64,000 bases of DNA from Planobispora longispora (GTDB lineage Bacteria > Actinomycetota > Actinomycetes > Streptosporangiales > Streptosporangiaceae): positions 62,001 through 126,000 of the forward strand of contig NZ_BOOH01000044.1 in the NCBI RefSeq assembly GCF_016863135.1, read 5' to 3'. The notes under the pieces were generated by a model. It was not told where the DNA came from, ran no database searches, and saw only the letters and a list, made by a program, of their open reading frames with translations. This document shows positions 8,695-18,057 of the stretch, one piece after another. Both the position numbers and the translations under genes were made by a program. Position 1 is the first letter of the stretch. Each line of letters begins with the position of its first letter.

Positions 8695-9381
8695 ATGCGC
8701 CCTGTCTCGCCCTCACGCCGGAGATCCGCTTCGGCGGTCTACGCGGCTCTGGCCGCCCAAGTACTCTCCGTCGCCGCCCTCGTCGTGTTCGAACAGGTCC
8801 GGGGTGTACGGCTGGCGTTGGAGATATCGGCGTTCGGCTCCGACGCCCAGGCATCCGGGGCCCGGGCCGTCGCCGGGGCCGCGACCGTCTTCGCTCTCCT
8901 GATCCTGTTCGCCGCGGTGACCACGATCTTCGTGATCACCACCTACCTGCTCTGGCTCGTCCGGATCAGACCGGGCTCCGGCTCCGCCGCCCCGTCGATG
9001 AGGTCGCTGCTGGCGGGCTGGTTCGTGCCGGTGCTCAACCTGGCCGCCCCGCCGGTGCTGCTGGACCGCCTCTGGCAGGGCTGCCGCCCGGCCGAGGGCC
9101 GTCGCAGTCACTGGCTGGTCCTGCTCGCCGCCTGGTGGACGAGCTGGCTGACCGCGGCCGCCCTGATCGTGCGGTTGCCGTTCAGCCCGCGGGCGGAGGC
9201 GGGCCTGACCGGTCTCGGCCCGGCCGAGCTGGCGGCGGTGGCCCTGGCGGCGGTGTTGTGCGCGGCGACCGTCCAGCAGATCACCGCGGCTCAGACGTCC
9301 GGCGCCCGGCACCGGCGCCGGATCAAGGAGTCGCACGCCATCGCGCAGGCCGTCCCGGATCTCAGCGCTCCCACGCCTTGA
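8695..9381 (+). CDS. DUF4328 domain membrane protein
   Basis: A 228-aa integral membrane protein with about five hydrophobic segments. The family signature is the segment ending TTYLLWLVRIR followed by LAGWFVPVLNLAAPPVLLDRLWQ and WWTSW, typical of DUF4328. The function of the family is unknown. The last codons (SAPTP-stop) lie inside a sequence duplicated from the 3' end of the convergent DUF6504 gene. Confidence 0.8.
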   Translation: MRPVSPSRRRSASAVYAALAAQVLSVAALVVFEQVRGVRLALEISAFGSDAQASGARAVAGAATVFALLILFAAVTTIFVITTYLLWLVRIRPGSGSAAPSMRSLLAGWFVPVLNLAAPPVLLDRLWQGCRPAEGRRSHWLVLLAAWWTSWLTAAALIVRLPFSPRAEAGLTGLGPAELAAVALAAVLCAATVQQITAAQTSGARHRRRIKESHAIAQAVPDLSAPTP

Positions 9382-9460
9382 CCTGCGAACCGTCCGTGAG
9401 CCGTCGCCCGCGCCTCGGCCCGCGGGCGGCGCCGCGCTTCAGCGCTCCCACGCCCTGACC
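9362..9460. repeat. Duplicated 3' end of the DUF6504 gene
   Basis: Positions 9362-9383 and 9439-9460 are identical at 21 of 22 bases. A further match (AGCCGTCGCCCGCG) follows each copy, at about 9399 and 9468. Read on the minus strand the right copy ends the real DUF6504 gene (LLVRAWER-stop) and the left copy reads QVKAWER-stop, so the left copy is a remnant of a duplicated gene tail. The DUF4328 stop codon is embedded in it. Confidence 0.75.
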
Positions 9461-9708
9461 AGCAGCCAGCCGTCGCCCGCGGTGTCGAAGCGGAGCTCGT
9501 AGGTGCCCAGGCGGCGGCCGGGGCTGGCCTCGACCCGCCAGAAGCGGCGCTCTCCCGGGTCGTCCTCGGAGATCTTCCACCACTCACGGGCGACCACCCA
9601 GTGGTCGACCACCCGGCGGACGGCGTAGAGCCGGTCCTGCCAGACGAACTGGATCGGCTCCCCCTCACGGGTCCAGACCTCGATCGGGTCGCCGTAGAGT
9701 CTGCTCAA
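9439..9708 (-). CDS. DUF6504 family protein
   Basis: An 89-aa soluble protein beginning MSRLYGDPIEVWTREGEPIQ and containing FVWQDRLYAVRRVVDHWV and REWW, the family core. Members are often found near dnaE2/imuB mutasome genes, but none is present here. The start is TTG at 9708, chosen because it gives the conserved N-terminus and follows a purine-rich GGGGGAAG 7-8 nt upstream. Confidence 0.85.
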   Translation of the reverse strand: MSRLYGDPIEVWTREGEPIQFVWQDRLYAVRRVVDHWVVAREWWKISEDDPGERRFWRVEASPGRRLGTYELRFDTAGDGWLLVRAWER

Positions 9709-9840
9709 GGTGGATCTTCCCCCTGCTGTTCCGAGACGATCGCCCGGGGGAAGACGGGCCTTCGCCTATCGAACATACGTTCACACGGGGTGCCGGCGCA
9801 AGTCCCGGCCGATCGCCGGGCGGACGGCCCTCCCCTCGCC

Positions 9841-10596
9841 TCACGGGGACGGGCGCAGCTCCCCCACCTGCCGGACGAGGGGGTTGACGTCCACCGAGTT
9901 GCGGATGCCGAAGGCCACGCTGCCCGCCCGGTAGCGGTCGTCGGACCACTCGACCGGCCGGCCCTCGGGGGTGGTGGTGACCCGCCGCTGCCGCAGCAGC
10001 GGGCCGCCCCGCCGTACGGCCAGCAGCCGGGAGTCCTCGCTCCCCGCCGCGACGGCGTCCAGGAGATGCTCCCCGTAGGCGAAGACCAGCCCCACGCTCT
10101 CGTGGAGGGCCTGGGTGACGGACGCGCAGTCGGCGTCGAGGCGCTCGACGGCCGGGGCGATCCACCCCGCGTAGACCGTGCGCTCCAGCATCACCGGCTC
10201 GCCCTCCAGCGAGCGGAGCCGGAGCACCGCCAGGACCGGCTCGCCGGGCCGCAGGGCCAGCCGGGCGGCCTCGGCGGCGCTCGCGGCCCGGCGGCGCTGC
10301 CGGAGCACCCGGCCGCCGACCTCGTAGCCCATCGACCACGCCCACTGGGCGAAACTGTGCAGCTCGGCGAAGCTCTGGCTGCGCTCGCGTCCGAGCACGA
10401 TGCGCCTGGCCCCCTGCCGGGAGCCGACCAGCCCCTCGGCGCCGAGCACGGCCACCGCCTGGCGGATGGTGCCGCGCGAGACCGCGAACCGGACGGCGAG
10501 CTCGGCCTCGGAGGGCAGCTGGGCGCCCACGGCGTACTCGCCGCGCGTGATCGCGTCACGCAGCTCTCCGGCGATCTGCGCGTACCGGGCGACCAT
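9841..10596 (-). CDS. GntR family regulator with UTRA domain
   Basis: A 251-aa HutC/PhnF-type regulator. The N-terminal winged helix (YAQIAGELRDAITRGEYAVG, QLPSEAELAVRFAVSRGTIR) is followed by a UTRA effector domain (about 90-245; LERTVYAG). The ATG at 10596 follows GGGAGG. It is divergent from the importer operon at 10807, and the only strong inverted repeat in the gap (10744-10757) is a plausible operator. UTRA domains bind small ligands related to the regulated pathway, so it probably senses the imported solute or a metabolite of it. Confidence 0.9.
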   Translation of the reverse strand: MVARYAQIAGELRDAITRGEYAVGAQLPSEAELAVRFAVSRGTIRQAVAVLGAEGLVGSRQGARRIVLGRERSQSFAELHSFAQWAWSMGYEVGGRVLRQRRRAASAAEAARLALRPGEPVLAVLRLRSLEGEPVMLERTVYAGWIAPAVERLDADCASVTQALHESVGLVFAYGEHLLDAVAAGSEDSRLLAVRRGGPLLRQRRVTTTPEGRPVEWSDDRYRAGSVAFGIRNSVDVNPLVRQVGELRPSP

Positions 10597-10743
10597 GGCT
10601 CCCTCCCTGTGCGCACCGACCCGTCGACTCCGCCTCCACAGTAAGCAAGGATCGATCATCGACAAAGGGACGGTTCTCGCATTCCACGCATGTACCTCGG
10701 CTGTTCATCCGCCGGAAACCGAGGGCCGAGGTGCTGGGCCTAG

Positions 10744-10757
10744 CTTGTTCAGACAAG
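10744..10757. promoter_or_regulatory. Candidate GntR/UTRA operator
   Basis: CTTGT-TCAG-ACAAG, 5-bp perfect arms around a 4-bp centre, about 50 bp upstream of the solute-binding-protein start. Size and symmetry are in the range of HutC-subfamily operators. No footprint evidence; inference from position. Confidence 0.5.
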
Positions 10758-10806
10758 TTCGCTTAGTTTCGTGACATATCGCGCGACACCCCCTCTGGGA
10801 GACATC

Positions 10807-11973
10807 GTGATCGCTTCCCGAATCCGTACGACCGGCCTGGCCGCGCTCCTCCTGGCGGGGGTCGCGGCGTGCGGGGCCGCCCCGCAGACCGACACTCCCG
10901 AAGGCGCCGCCGGCAGCGGGTCCGCCCCCGGGGTGAACGCCAGGACCGCCGCCTCCGCCGCCGACTTCGGCGGGCTGGACAAGCTCGTCGAGGCCGCCAA
11001 GAAGGAGGGCAAGCTCCACGTCATCGCCCTGCCGCACGACTGGGCCAACTACGGAAAGATCATCGAGGCCTTCAAGGCGAAGTACGGCATCGAGATCGAG
11101 GAGGAGACCCCCGACGCCTCCAGCGCCGACGAGATCAACGCGGTGAAGACCCGCAAGGGCCAGGACCGCGCCCCCGACGTGCTGGACATCGGCCAGTCCT
11201 TCGCCATCAGCGGCGCGGCCGAGGGCCTGTTCGCCCCCTACAAGGTGCAGACCTGGGACAAGATTCCCGCCAACCAGAAGGACCCGAACGGCCTCTGGAC
11301 CAACGACTACGGCGGTTACATCTCGATCGGCTGCGACGCCAAGAAGATCGCCAAGTGCCCGGAGACCTTCGCCGACCTGCTCAAGCCGGAGTACAAGGGC
11401 AAGGTCGCGCTGAACGGCAACCCGACGCAGTCGGGCTCGGCCTTCGGCGGCGTCTTCGCCGCGGCCCTGGCCAACGAGGGCTCCTTCGACGACATCCAGC
11501 CCGGCCTGGACTTCTTCAAGAAGCTGAAGGAGGCGGGCAACTTCAACCCGGTGGAGACCACCCCGGCCACCATCGAGAAGGGCGAGACCCAGATCAGCAT
11601 CGACTGGGACTACAACAACGCCGCCTACGCCCCCGTGATGGCCGACAAGGGCATCGAGTGGAAGACCGTCGTCCCCACCGACGGCAAGTACTTCCAGCTC
11701 TACGCCCAGGCGATCAACAAGGACGCCCCGCACCCGGCCGCCGCCCGCCTGTGGCAGGAGTTCCTCTACAGCCCCGAGGGCCAGAACCTCTACCTCGGCG
11801 GCTTCGCCCGCCCGGTGCTGCTGCCCGCGATGCAGGCCGACGGCTCGGTGGACAAGACCGCCGAGGCCAATCTGCCCCCGGTCGAGGGCGAGCCGTCCTT
11901 CCCCACCGAGGCCCAGATCAACAAGGCCAAGGAAGTCCTGGCCACCGGCTGGGGCGCCGCGGTCGCCGGATGA
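10807..11973 (+). CDS. ABC importer solute-binding lipoprotein
   Basis: A 388-aa periplasmic-binding-protein-type lipoprotein. The signal peptide ends in the lipobox GVAAC (Cys about 22). The mature part (LDKLVEAAKKEGKLHVIALP, later FADLLKPEYKGKVAL and ISIDWDY) resembles the group that carries iron-, phosphonate- and polyamine-type binding proteins. The start is GTG at 10807 with GGGAG 5 nt upstream; the earlier ATG has no site. First gene of a five-gene importer operon; the substrate is not determined. Confidence 0.9.
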   Translation: MIASRIRTTGLAALLLAGVAACGAAPQTDTPEGAAGSGSAPGVNARTAASAADFGGLDKLVEAAKKEGKLHVIALPHDWANYGKIIEAFKAKYGIEIEEETPDASSADEINAVKTRKGQDRAPDVLDIGQSFAISGAAEGLFAPYKVQTWDKIPANQKDPNGLWTNDYGGYISIGCDAKKIAKCPETFADLLKPEYKGKVALNGNPTQSGSAFGGVFAAALANEGSFDDIQPGLDFFKKLKEAGNFNPVETTPATIEKGETQISIDWDYNNAAYAPVMADKGIEWKTVVPTDGKYFQLYAQAINKDAPHPAAARLWQEFLYSPEGQNLYLGGFARPVLLPAMQADGSVDKTAEANLPPVEGEPSFPTEAQINKAKEVLATGWGAAVAG

Positions 11974-12959
11974 TGGTCACGCTCGCCGGGAACACCGGGG
12001 GCGCCGGGAACACCGGGGGTTCCGGAAACGCCGGGGGTTCCGGAAACGCCGGAGACCCCGGTGAGCCCGGGCACGCGGCCGCCGCGGACGGCGGCCGCCC
12101 CCGGGCCCGCGGCCGCCGCGCCCGCTCCGGGAGCTGGCCGGCGGCCGTCCCCCTGCTCGCCTTCACCGCGCTGGCGTTCGGGATCCCCGCGGTCGCGCTG
12201 GTGCTGGGCGCCTTCACCGTCCGCGACCCGCAGACCCGCCTCTCGTCCTTCAGCGCCGCCAACCTGACCGAGAGCCTCCAGGGCGCCTACCTGAGCACCC
12301 TGCTCAGCAGCGTGCAGCTGTCCGCCGTGGTCGCGCTGCTCGGCGCGCTCCTGGGCACCTTCCTCGCCCAGGCGGTGGTCACCGCCCGGTTCCGGGCGCT
12401 GCGCGAGACGGTGCTGACCGCCTCGGGCGTGCTGGCCAACTTCGGGGGCGTGCCGCTGGCGTTCACCTGGGTCGCCACGCTGGGCAACTCGGGCGTGCTC
12501 ACCCAGGCCCTCGGCCTGGACGCCTACGGCTGGAGCCTCTACACCTTCTGGGGCCTGGCCCTGGTCTACCTGTACTTCTCGATCCCGCTGATGGTGCTGG
12601 TCATGGTGCCCGCGCTGGACGGGCTGAAGGCGCAGTGGCGGGAGGCGGCCAGCAACAACGGCGCCACCGCCTGGCAGTACTGGCGGCACGTCGGCGTGCC
12701 CGTTCTGGCCCCCTCGCTGCTCGGCGGCACGGTGCTGCTGTTCGGCGGCGCCTTCGCGGCCTACGCCACCGCCAAGGCGATGGTCGGCAGCACGATCCCG
12801 CTGGTCACCCTGCAGATCGCCGACGCGCTCACCGGTGACGTGCTGATCGGCCACGAGAACATCGCGCTCGCGCTCAGCCTCGACATGATCGTCGTGGCGG
12901 TGCTCGTGATGGCGGTCTACCTGCCCCTGCAGAGGAGGAGCGGCCGATGGCTGCGGTGA
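11970..12959 (+). CDS. ABC importer permease 1
   Basis: A 329-aa membrane permease with six predicted membrane segments and the EAA-type loop REAASNNGATAWQYWRHVGVP. The start overlaps the lipoprotein stop (ATGATG, start 11970 or 11973). The cytoplasmic N-terminus is unusual: imperfect 18-bp repeats (about 11988-12056) encode GNTGG/GNAGGS units followed by an Arg-rich stretch before the first membrane helix at about residue 55. Partner of permease 2 in a heterodimeric channel. Confidence 0.9.
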   Translation: MMVTLAGNTGGAGNTGGSGNAGGSGNAGDPGEPGHAAAADGGRPRARGRRARSGSWPAAVPLLAFTALAFGIPAVALVLGAFTVRDPQTRLSSFSAANLTESLQGAYLSTLLSSVQLSAVVALLGALLGTFLAQAVVTARFRALRETVLTASGVLANFGGVPLAFTWVATLGNSGVLTQALGLDAYGWSLYTFWGLALVYLYFSIPLMVLVMVPALDGLKAQWREAASNNGATAWQYWRHVGVPVLAPSLLGGTVLLFGGAFAAYATAKAMVGSTIPLVTLQIADALTGDVLIGHENIALALSLDMIVVAVLVMAVYLPLQRRSGRWLR

Positions 12960-13834
12960 CCCCGATCCTTCCGGGAGACACCGGCGAGGCCCCCGCGACC
13001 GCGGGCCCCCCGGGCCGGGCGGGACGTCCGGCGCGCAGGCGCGCCTGGCGCGGAGTCGTCCTGATCGTCGCGGCGGTCTACTTCCTGGTCCCCATGGGCG
13101 CCTCGTTCTGGTTCACCGTCCACAACGAGCGGCAGGGATTCTCCCTGTCCACCTACGCGGAGATCCTCACCGCCCAGGGCTTCGCGACGAGCATGCTGCT
13201 CTCCCTCGCCCTGGCCGCGACCACGATCGCGGTGGTGCTGGCGCTCACCCTGCCGGCGATGCTCGCCGTACGGCTCGGCGCGCCCCGGCTCGGGCCGGTG
13301 CTGGAGGTGCTCTGCACGCTCCCTCTGGTCGTCCCGCCGATCACCTTCGTGACCGGGATCAGCACCGTGCTCCGCTGGGGCCCGGAGTACCTGGCCACCA
13401 CGCCGTTCTGGGCGACGCTGATCGCGATCCAGAACGAGACGTTCCCCGTGGTGCTCGTCATGGCCTACGTGGTGCTGGGCCTGCCGTTCGTCTACCGGTC
13501 GCTGGACGCCGGGCTGCGCGCCATCGACGTGCGCACGCTCGTGGAGGCCGCCCGCAACCTGGGCGCTTCGTGGCCGCACGTGATGTTCCGCGTGATCGTC
13601 CCCAACCTGCGCCCGGCCATCGCCTCCGCCTCGTTCCTCACCCTCGCTCTGGTGCTGGGCGAGTACACCGTCGCGGCGCTGCTGGGCTACCAGACCTTCC
13701 CGGTCTGGATCGTGACGATCTCCGGGGCGAACGGCCGGCTCTCGGTGGCCGTCTCGATCCTCAGCCTGCTCATCACCTGGTTGCTGCTGCTGGTCCTGTC
13801 CGGCGCGGGGACCAAGCGAAAGGACTCACGATGA
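12947..13834 (+). CDS. ABC importer permease 2
   Basis: A 295-aa permease with six membrane segments and the EAA loop EAARNLGASWPHVMFRVIVP. It overlaps permease 1 by 13 bp and the ATPase by 4 bp. The N-terminus is Pro/Ala/Arg-rich. With permease 1 it forms the transmembrane pore of the importer. Confidence 0.92.
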   Translation: MAAVTPILPGDTGEAPATAGPPGRAGRPARRRAWRGVVLIVAAVYFLVPMGASFWFTVHNERQGFSLSTYAEILTAQGFATSMLLSLALAATTIAVVLALTLPAMLAVRLGAPRLGPVLEVLCTLPLVVPPITFVTGISTVLRWGPEYLATTPFWATLIAIQNETFPVVLVMAYVVLGLPFVYRSLDAGLRAIDVRTLVEAARNLGASWPHVMFRVIVPNLRPAIASASFLTLALVLGEYTVAALLGYQTFPVWIVTISGANGRLSVAVSILSLLITWLLLLVLSGAGTKRKDSR

Positions 13835-15117
13835 AGACCTCCGGCGTCGAGTTCCGGGGACTGCGCCGGGTGTTCGGCTCCACGGTCGCCCTGGACGGGC
13901 TGGACCTCGCCGTCGAGCCCGGTGAGCTGATGGCGCTGCTCGGCCCCTCGGGCTGCGGCAAGACCACGGCGCTGCGCTGCGTCGCGGGCTTCGAGCACCC
14001 CGACGCGGGCGCGGTGCTGATCGACGGCAAGGACATCACCCGCCTGCCCGCCAACCGCAGGGACGCGGGCATGGTCTTCCAGTCCTACTCGCTCTTCCCC
14101 AACCTGAACGCCCGCGACAACGTGGCGTTCGGCCTGCGGGTGCGCAAGGTCCCCGCCGCCCGGCGGCACGCCCGCGCGGCCGAGCTGCTGGAGCTGGTCG
14201 GCCTGCCCGAGCACGGCGGGCGCTACCCGCACGAGCTCTCCGGCGGCCAGCAGCAGCGCGTCGCCCTGGCCCGGGCGCTGGCGCTGGAGCCGCGCGTGCT
14301 CCTGCTCGACGAGCCGCTGTCGGCGCTGGACGCCAAGGTCCGCGTCACACTGCGGGAGGAGATCCGCCGGCTCCAGCTCGACCTCGGCATCACCACGATC
14401 TTCGTGACGCACGACCAGGAGGAGGCCCTGTCGATCGCCGACCGCGTCGCGGTCCTGCGTGCCGGACGGCTGGAGCAGGTCGGGCCGCCCGCCGAGGTCT
14501 ACGACCGGCCCGCGACGCCGTTCGTGGCGGAGTTCGTCGGCGCCATGAACCACATCCCCGGCCGCCTGTCCGGCGACGAGGTCACGGTCCTGGGCGGGTT
14601 CCTGCCCGTGGACGGGCCGATCCCGCAGGGGCCCGAGGTGGACGTGCTGGTCCGGCCGGAGGCCGTGGTCGTCACGCCCCTGGCCGTCCCCGGCGCCTCC
14701 GCCGCGGAGCGGTCCCCCTCCGCGGCCGGCGACCGGGCGCTCGTCGTGGCCTCGTCGTTCCGCGGCTCCTCCGCCCGGCTCCGGATCCGGCTCGGCGACC
14801 TGGAGCTCCTCGCCGACGTCCCGGGCCACGACGCGGTACGGCTCGCCCCCGGCACCCCGGTGACGGTCGACCTCGTCCACCGCCCCGTCCTGGTCGCCCC
14901 CTCCACCCGCCCCACGGCCGTCACCACCCCCGGCACCTCCTCCCCCGACGGCGCCGATGCGGCGGGCGCCACACCGAAGACGCCCGCCGCCACCCCCGGC
15001 TCCGCCGCCCCGGAATCGGCCGCACCCGGCTCCCGGCCCGGCTCCCCCGACGGCGCCGGTACGGCGGGCGCCACGACGGAGGCGTCCGGCGCCGCCGTAC
15101 GGCGAGACGCCAGGTGA
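13831..15117 (+). CDS. ABC importer ATPase
   Basis: A 428-aa ATPase of the Fe3+/polyamine/phosphonate importer type: Walker A GPSGCGKTT, signature LSGGQQQRVALARAL, Walker B VLLLDEPLSALD, H-loop FVTHDQEEA, then a TOBE-like C-terminal domain (about 240-350). The final ~70 residues are Ala/Gly/Pro/Thr-rich and contain a near-repeat (SPDGADAAGAT and SPDGAGTAGAT, from two DNA copies about 105 bp apart). The ATG at 13831 overlaps the permease stop, and the stop overlaps the HAD start (GTGA). Confidence 0.92.
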   Translation: MKTSGVEFRGLRRVFGSTVALDGLDLAVEPGELMALLGPSGCGKTTALRCVAGFEHPDAGAVLIDGKDITRLPANRRDAGMVFQSYSLFPNLNARDNVAFGLRVRKVPAARRHARAAELLELVGLPEHGGRYPHELSGGQQQRVALARALALEPRVLLLDEPLSALDAKVRVTLREEIRRLQLDLGITTIFVTHDQEEALSIADRVAVLRAGRLEQVGPPAEVYDRPATPFVAEFVGAMNHIPGRLSGDEVTVLGGFLPVDGPIPQGPEVDVLVRPEAVVVTPLAVPGASAAERSPSAAGDRALVVASSFRGSSARLRIRLGDLELLADVPGHDAVRLAPGTPVTVDLVHRPVLVAPSTRPTAVTTPGTSSPDGADAAGATPKTPAATPGSAAPESAAPGSRPGSPDGAGTAGATTEASGAAVRRDAR

Positions 15118-15959
15118 GCCTGCGGGCCGTCCTGTTCGACATGGACGGAACGCTCGTGGACACCGAGGGATTGTGGCGGGAGGCGTGCGCGGCGGTCGCC
15201 GGGGAGATGGGCGTGGAACTGACCGGAGCGGACGACGACGCCGTACTGGGCCGCCCGGTCGAGCACACCGCCGCCCACCTGGTACGGCGTGCCGGCTCCG
15301 GTCTCGGGCGCGGGCCCTCGCCCGGCAGCGGACCCGCGCCCGCACCCGAGGCCGGACGCGGAACGGAGCGTCCGGCGGGGGCGGCGGTGACGGTGGGGGC
15401 GGTCGCCGCCCGGCTCACCGACGCCTTCGCCGAGCGGGTCTCGGGCGGGGTGACCCCCCTGCCGGGAGCGTTCCGGCTCCTGGACGGACTGAGCGCGGCG
15501 GGCGTGCCGATCGCCCTGGTCAGCGCCTCTCCCCGGCGGATCGTGGACGTCGTGCTCCGCACGGTCGGAGCCGGCAGGTTCCGCCTGGTGGTGGCCGCCG
15601 AGGACGCCGAGCGCGGCAAGCCCGCCCCCGATCCCTACCTGCGGGCGGCGGCCGGGCTGGGCGTGGACCCCGGGGACTGCGTGGCCGTGGAGGACAGCCC
15701 CACCGGCATCGCGGCGGCCCTGGCGGCCGGGTGCCGGGTGGTGGCGGTGCCCCCGGGCTGTCCCGGGACGGCGGCACCCTTCCCCGGCGGTTCCGCGGCG
15801 GCCTCGGGCGAGCCTCGGACGGCTGCGACTTCGGCTACGGCTACGGCGCCGGAGGGCGGAGCGGCGCCGTACGGCGTGGTCACGACCGTGGAAAACCTGG
15901 AGCAGGTGGACCTGTCGATGCTGCGACTCCTGGCGGCGGAGCAGACCTCGGTAGGCTGA
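15114..15959 (+). CDS. HAD-superfamily phosphatase
   Basis: A 281-aa HAD hydrolase of the beta-phosphoglucomutase-like subfamily: motif I FDMDGTLVDT (nucleophile Asp9), motif II VSAS, motif III Lys in RGKPAPDP, motif IV VAVEDSPTGI. A Gly/Pro-rich insertion lies in the cap (about 60-85) and another low-complexity stretch before the end. Translationally coupled (GTGA) to the importer ATPase, so it probably dephosphorylates the imported compound or a product. It lacks the DWAGT motif of phosphonoacetaldehyde hydrolases. Confidence 0.88.
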   Translation: MSLRAVLFDMDGTLVDTEGLWREACAAVAGEMGVELTGADDDAVLGRPVEHTAAHLVRRAGSGLGRGPSPGSGPAPAPEAGRGTERPAGAAVTVGAVAARLTDAFAERVSGGVTPLPGAFRLLDGLSAAGVPIALVSASPRRIVDVVLRTVGAGRFRLVVAAEDAERGKPAPDPYLRAAAGLGVDPGDCVAVEDSPTGIAAALAAGCRVVAVPPGCPGTAAPFPGGSAAASGEPRTAATSATATAPEGGAAPYGVVTTVENLEQVDLSMLRLLAAEQTSVG

Positions 15960-15992
15960 GCCACCACTCACGTGACGGCACAAGCGACAGGT

Positions 15993-17948
15993 ATGACGGT
16001 GAACAACCTCAGTCCGGGTGATCCCCCCCAGATCGGACAGTACCGAGTGCTCGGCCGGCTGGGCCGGGGCGGCATGGGCACCGTCTACCTCGGCCAGTCC
16101 TCCGACCAGCAGCAGGTCGCCATCAAGGTGATCAATTCGGAGTACAGCCAGCACGAGCAGTTCCGGATGCGCTTCCGCCGCGAGGCCGACGCCGCCCGGC
16201 GGGTCCGGCGGTTCTGCACCGCCGCGGTGCTGGACGCGGCGCTCGACGGCGACCAACTCTACGTCGTCACCGAGTTCGTGCCCGGCCCCAACCTGGAGGA
16301 GGCCGTCCGCTCGGGCGGCCCGCTCCGCGGTTCCAGCCTCGACGCGCTGGCGGTCGGCGTGGCCACCGCGCTGACCGCGATCCACGGCGCGGGGGTCGTG
16401 CACCGCGACCTCAAGCCGTCCAACGTGCTGCTCTCCCCGGTCGGCCCCCGGGTGATCGACTTCGGCATCGCCCGCGCCCTCGACACCCTCAGCGGGGTGA
16501 CCGGGACGGGCGAGGTCATCGGGACCCCGCGGTACATGGCTCCCGAGGTGCTCCGCGGCGAGCCGGTCTCCCCCGCCTGCGACGTGTTCTCCTGGGGCTG
16601 CCTGGTGGCCTTCGCCGCGAGCGGCCGGCCGCCGTTCGGCGGCGAGGCGCTGCACGCGGTCCTCTACCAGGTGCTCAACAGCGACCCCGTGCTGGAGGGC
16701 ATGGAGTCCGGCCTGCGCGAGCTGGTCACCTACGCCATGGCCAAGGAGCCGGCGCACCGTCCCACCGCCCAGCAGGTCCTCGACCACCTGGTCGGCCGCT
16801 CGGCCGCTCCCGAGCAGACGGCCCACTCCGTGCAGGCGGTGTGGCAGCAGAGCCCTTCCACGCCGCAGAGCCCTTCCGCGCCCCAGGGGTCCCCAGTGCC
16901 ACAGGGGTCCCCGATGCCGCAGAGTCCGTCCGCGCCGCACGGGACCCTCCCGTGGGCGGGGGCCGTACAGGCCGGACCGGCGCAGCACGGACCCGCGTCC
17001 CCGACCGGGCAGACCCACGCGGGGCAGACGCTTCACGCGGGACAGACCTTCCACGGGGGGCAGGCCCCCCATCCCGGCGGCCCCGGGCAGACCGGGCCGA
17101 CCGCCGCGTGGCCGCCCGGCGAGACGCGCGCCTCCGGCCCCGGACAGCCCGCCGCCGGTTCCCCCGCCGCGGACGCCAGGCGGAAGAAGATCGTCATCGG
17201 GTCGGCGGTCGCGGCCCTGGTCGCGGCGGCCCTGGGGGTCGGCGGCTATCTCGCGCTCACCTCCGGCGGCCCGCCGACGGATCTGACCCTGCTCTACCAG
17301 GACGACTTCACCCAGAGCAGCGACTGGCCCGGCAGCAAGTACGACGGGGAGACGATCAAGTACGGCCCCGCGCCCGAGGGCTACTACGCGATCGACGTGG
17401 TCGGCGACGACCGGGTCCGGCGCGTGACCGCGCCCGTCCCCTTCCTGACCGACCCGTCTCCCACGCCCGTCCCCACCCCCGCCCCCTCGGTCAGCCCCAC
17501 CCCCGCCATCCCGGCGCGGCTCCTCCTCGGCGTGGACGTCGCCGTCCGCGGCGGCGGCTCCGGCGCCGGTGAGTACGGGCTCTTCTGCCGGGGCGACGAC
17601 GACACCGAGGCGACCCGGTACGAGTTCCTGCTGGACACCTCCGGCAAGGCCAGGGTCCGGCGGGCCGTCAAAAGCGCCGGGGGCGACCTCAGCGCGCCCG
17701 TCCAGCTGGACCTGGAGAAGGGCAAGCCCGTCCGGCTCCAGGCCGAGTGCTCGGGCGGCCAGGACGGCGTGCGCCTCAGCATGTGGGTCAACGGTGAGCG
17801 GGTGCACTCCGTCCTGGACGAGAACCCGCTGCCCACCGGTGAGGTCGGCATGATCGTCAGGGTCGAGGAGAAGAGCGGCGCCGTGCTGAAGACGTCCTAC
17901 GACAACTTCACGATGCACGGCCCGGCCGGCGTGAAGAAACAACCCTGA
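15993..17948 (+). CDS. Transmembrane Ser/Thr protein kinase
   Basis: A 651-aa PknB-type kinase. The kinase domain (about 15-265) has GRGGMG, catalytic Lys45 (VAIK), HRDLKPSN at 127-134 and DFG at 146-148, so it should be active. A Pro/Gln/Gly-rich linker (about 270-385) contains short repeats (QSPSAPQGSP; HAGQT units). One membrane helix lies at about 389-412. The extracytoplasmic part (DDFTQSSDWPGSKYDG onward) resembles the beta-sandwich found in other actinomycete kinases. ATG 15993 is chosen; GTG 15972 is an alternative, and neither has a strong ribosome-binding site. Confidence 0.9.
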   Translation: MTVNNLSPGDPPQIGQYRVLGRLGRGGMGTVYLGQSSDQQQVAIKVINSEYSQHEQFRMRFRREADAARRVRRFCTAAVLDAALDGDQLYVVTEFVPGPNLEEAVRSGGPLRGSSLDALAVGVATALTAIHGAGVVHRDLKPSNVLLSPVGPRVIDFGIARALDTLSGVTGTGEVIGTPRYMAPEVLRGEPVSPACDVFSWGCLVAFAASGRPPFGGEALHAVLYQVLNSDPVLEGMESGLRELVTYAMAKEPAHRPTAQQVLDHLVGRSAAPEQTAHSVQAVWQQSPSTPQSPSAPQGSPVPQGSPMPQSPSAPHGTLPWAGAVQAGPAQHGPASPTGQTHAGQTLHAGQTFHGGQAPHPGGPGQTGPTAAWPPGETRASGPGQPAAGSPAADARRKKIVIGSAVAALVAAALGVGGYLALTSGGPPTDLTLLYQDDFTQSSDWPGSKYDGETIKYGPAPEGYYAIDVVGDDRVRRVTAPVPFLTDPSPTPVPTPAPSVSPTPAIPARLLLGVDVAVRGGGSGAGEYGLFCRGDDDTEATRYEFLLDTSGKARVRRAVKSAGGDLSAPVQLDLEKGKPVRLQAECSGGQDGVRLSMWVNGERVHSVLDENPLPTGEVGMIVRVEEKSGAVLKTSYDNFTMHGPAGVKKQP

Positions 17949-18057
17949 CGGCCCGGCTCCGCACGGCCGCCGGAGGCCGGTTCCCGGGGAACAACGAATG
18001 ATCGGATCTGAGTTGGGGATGACCGAACCACTCGCCCGAACGAAGGAGCCCGGCACG

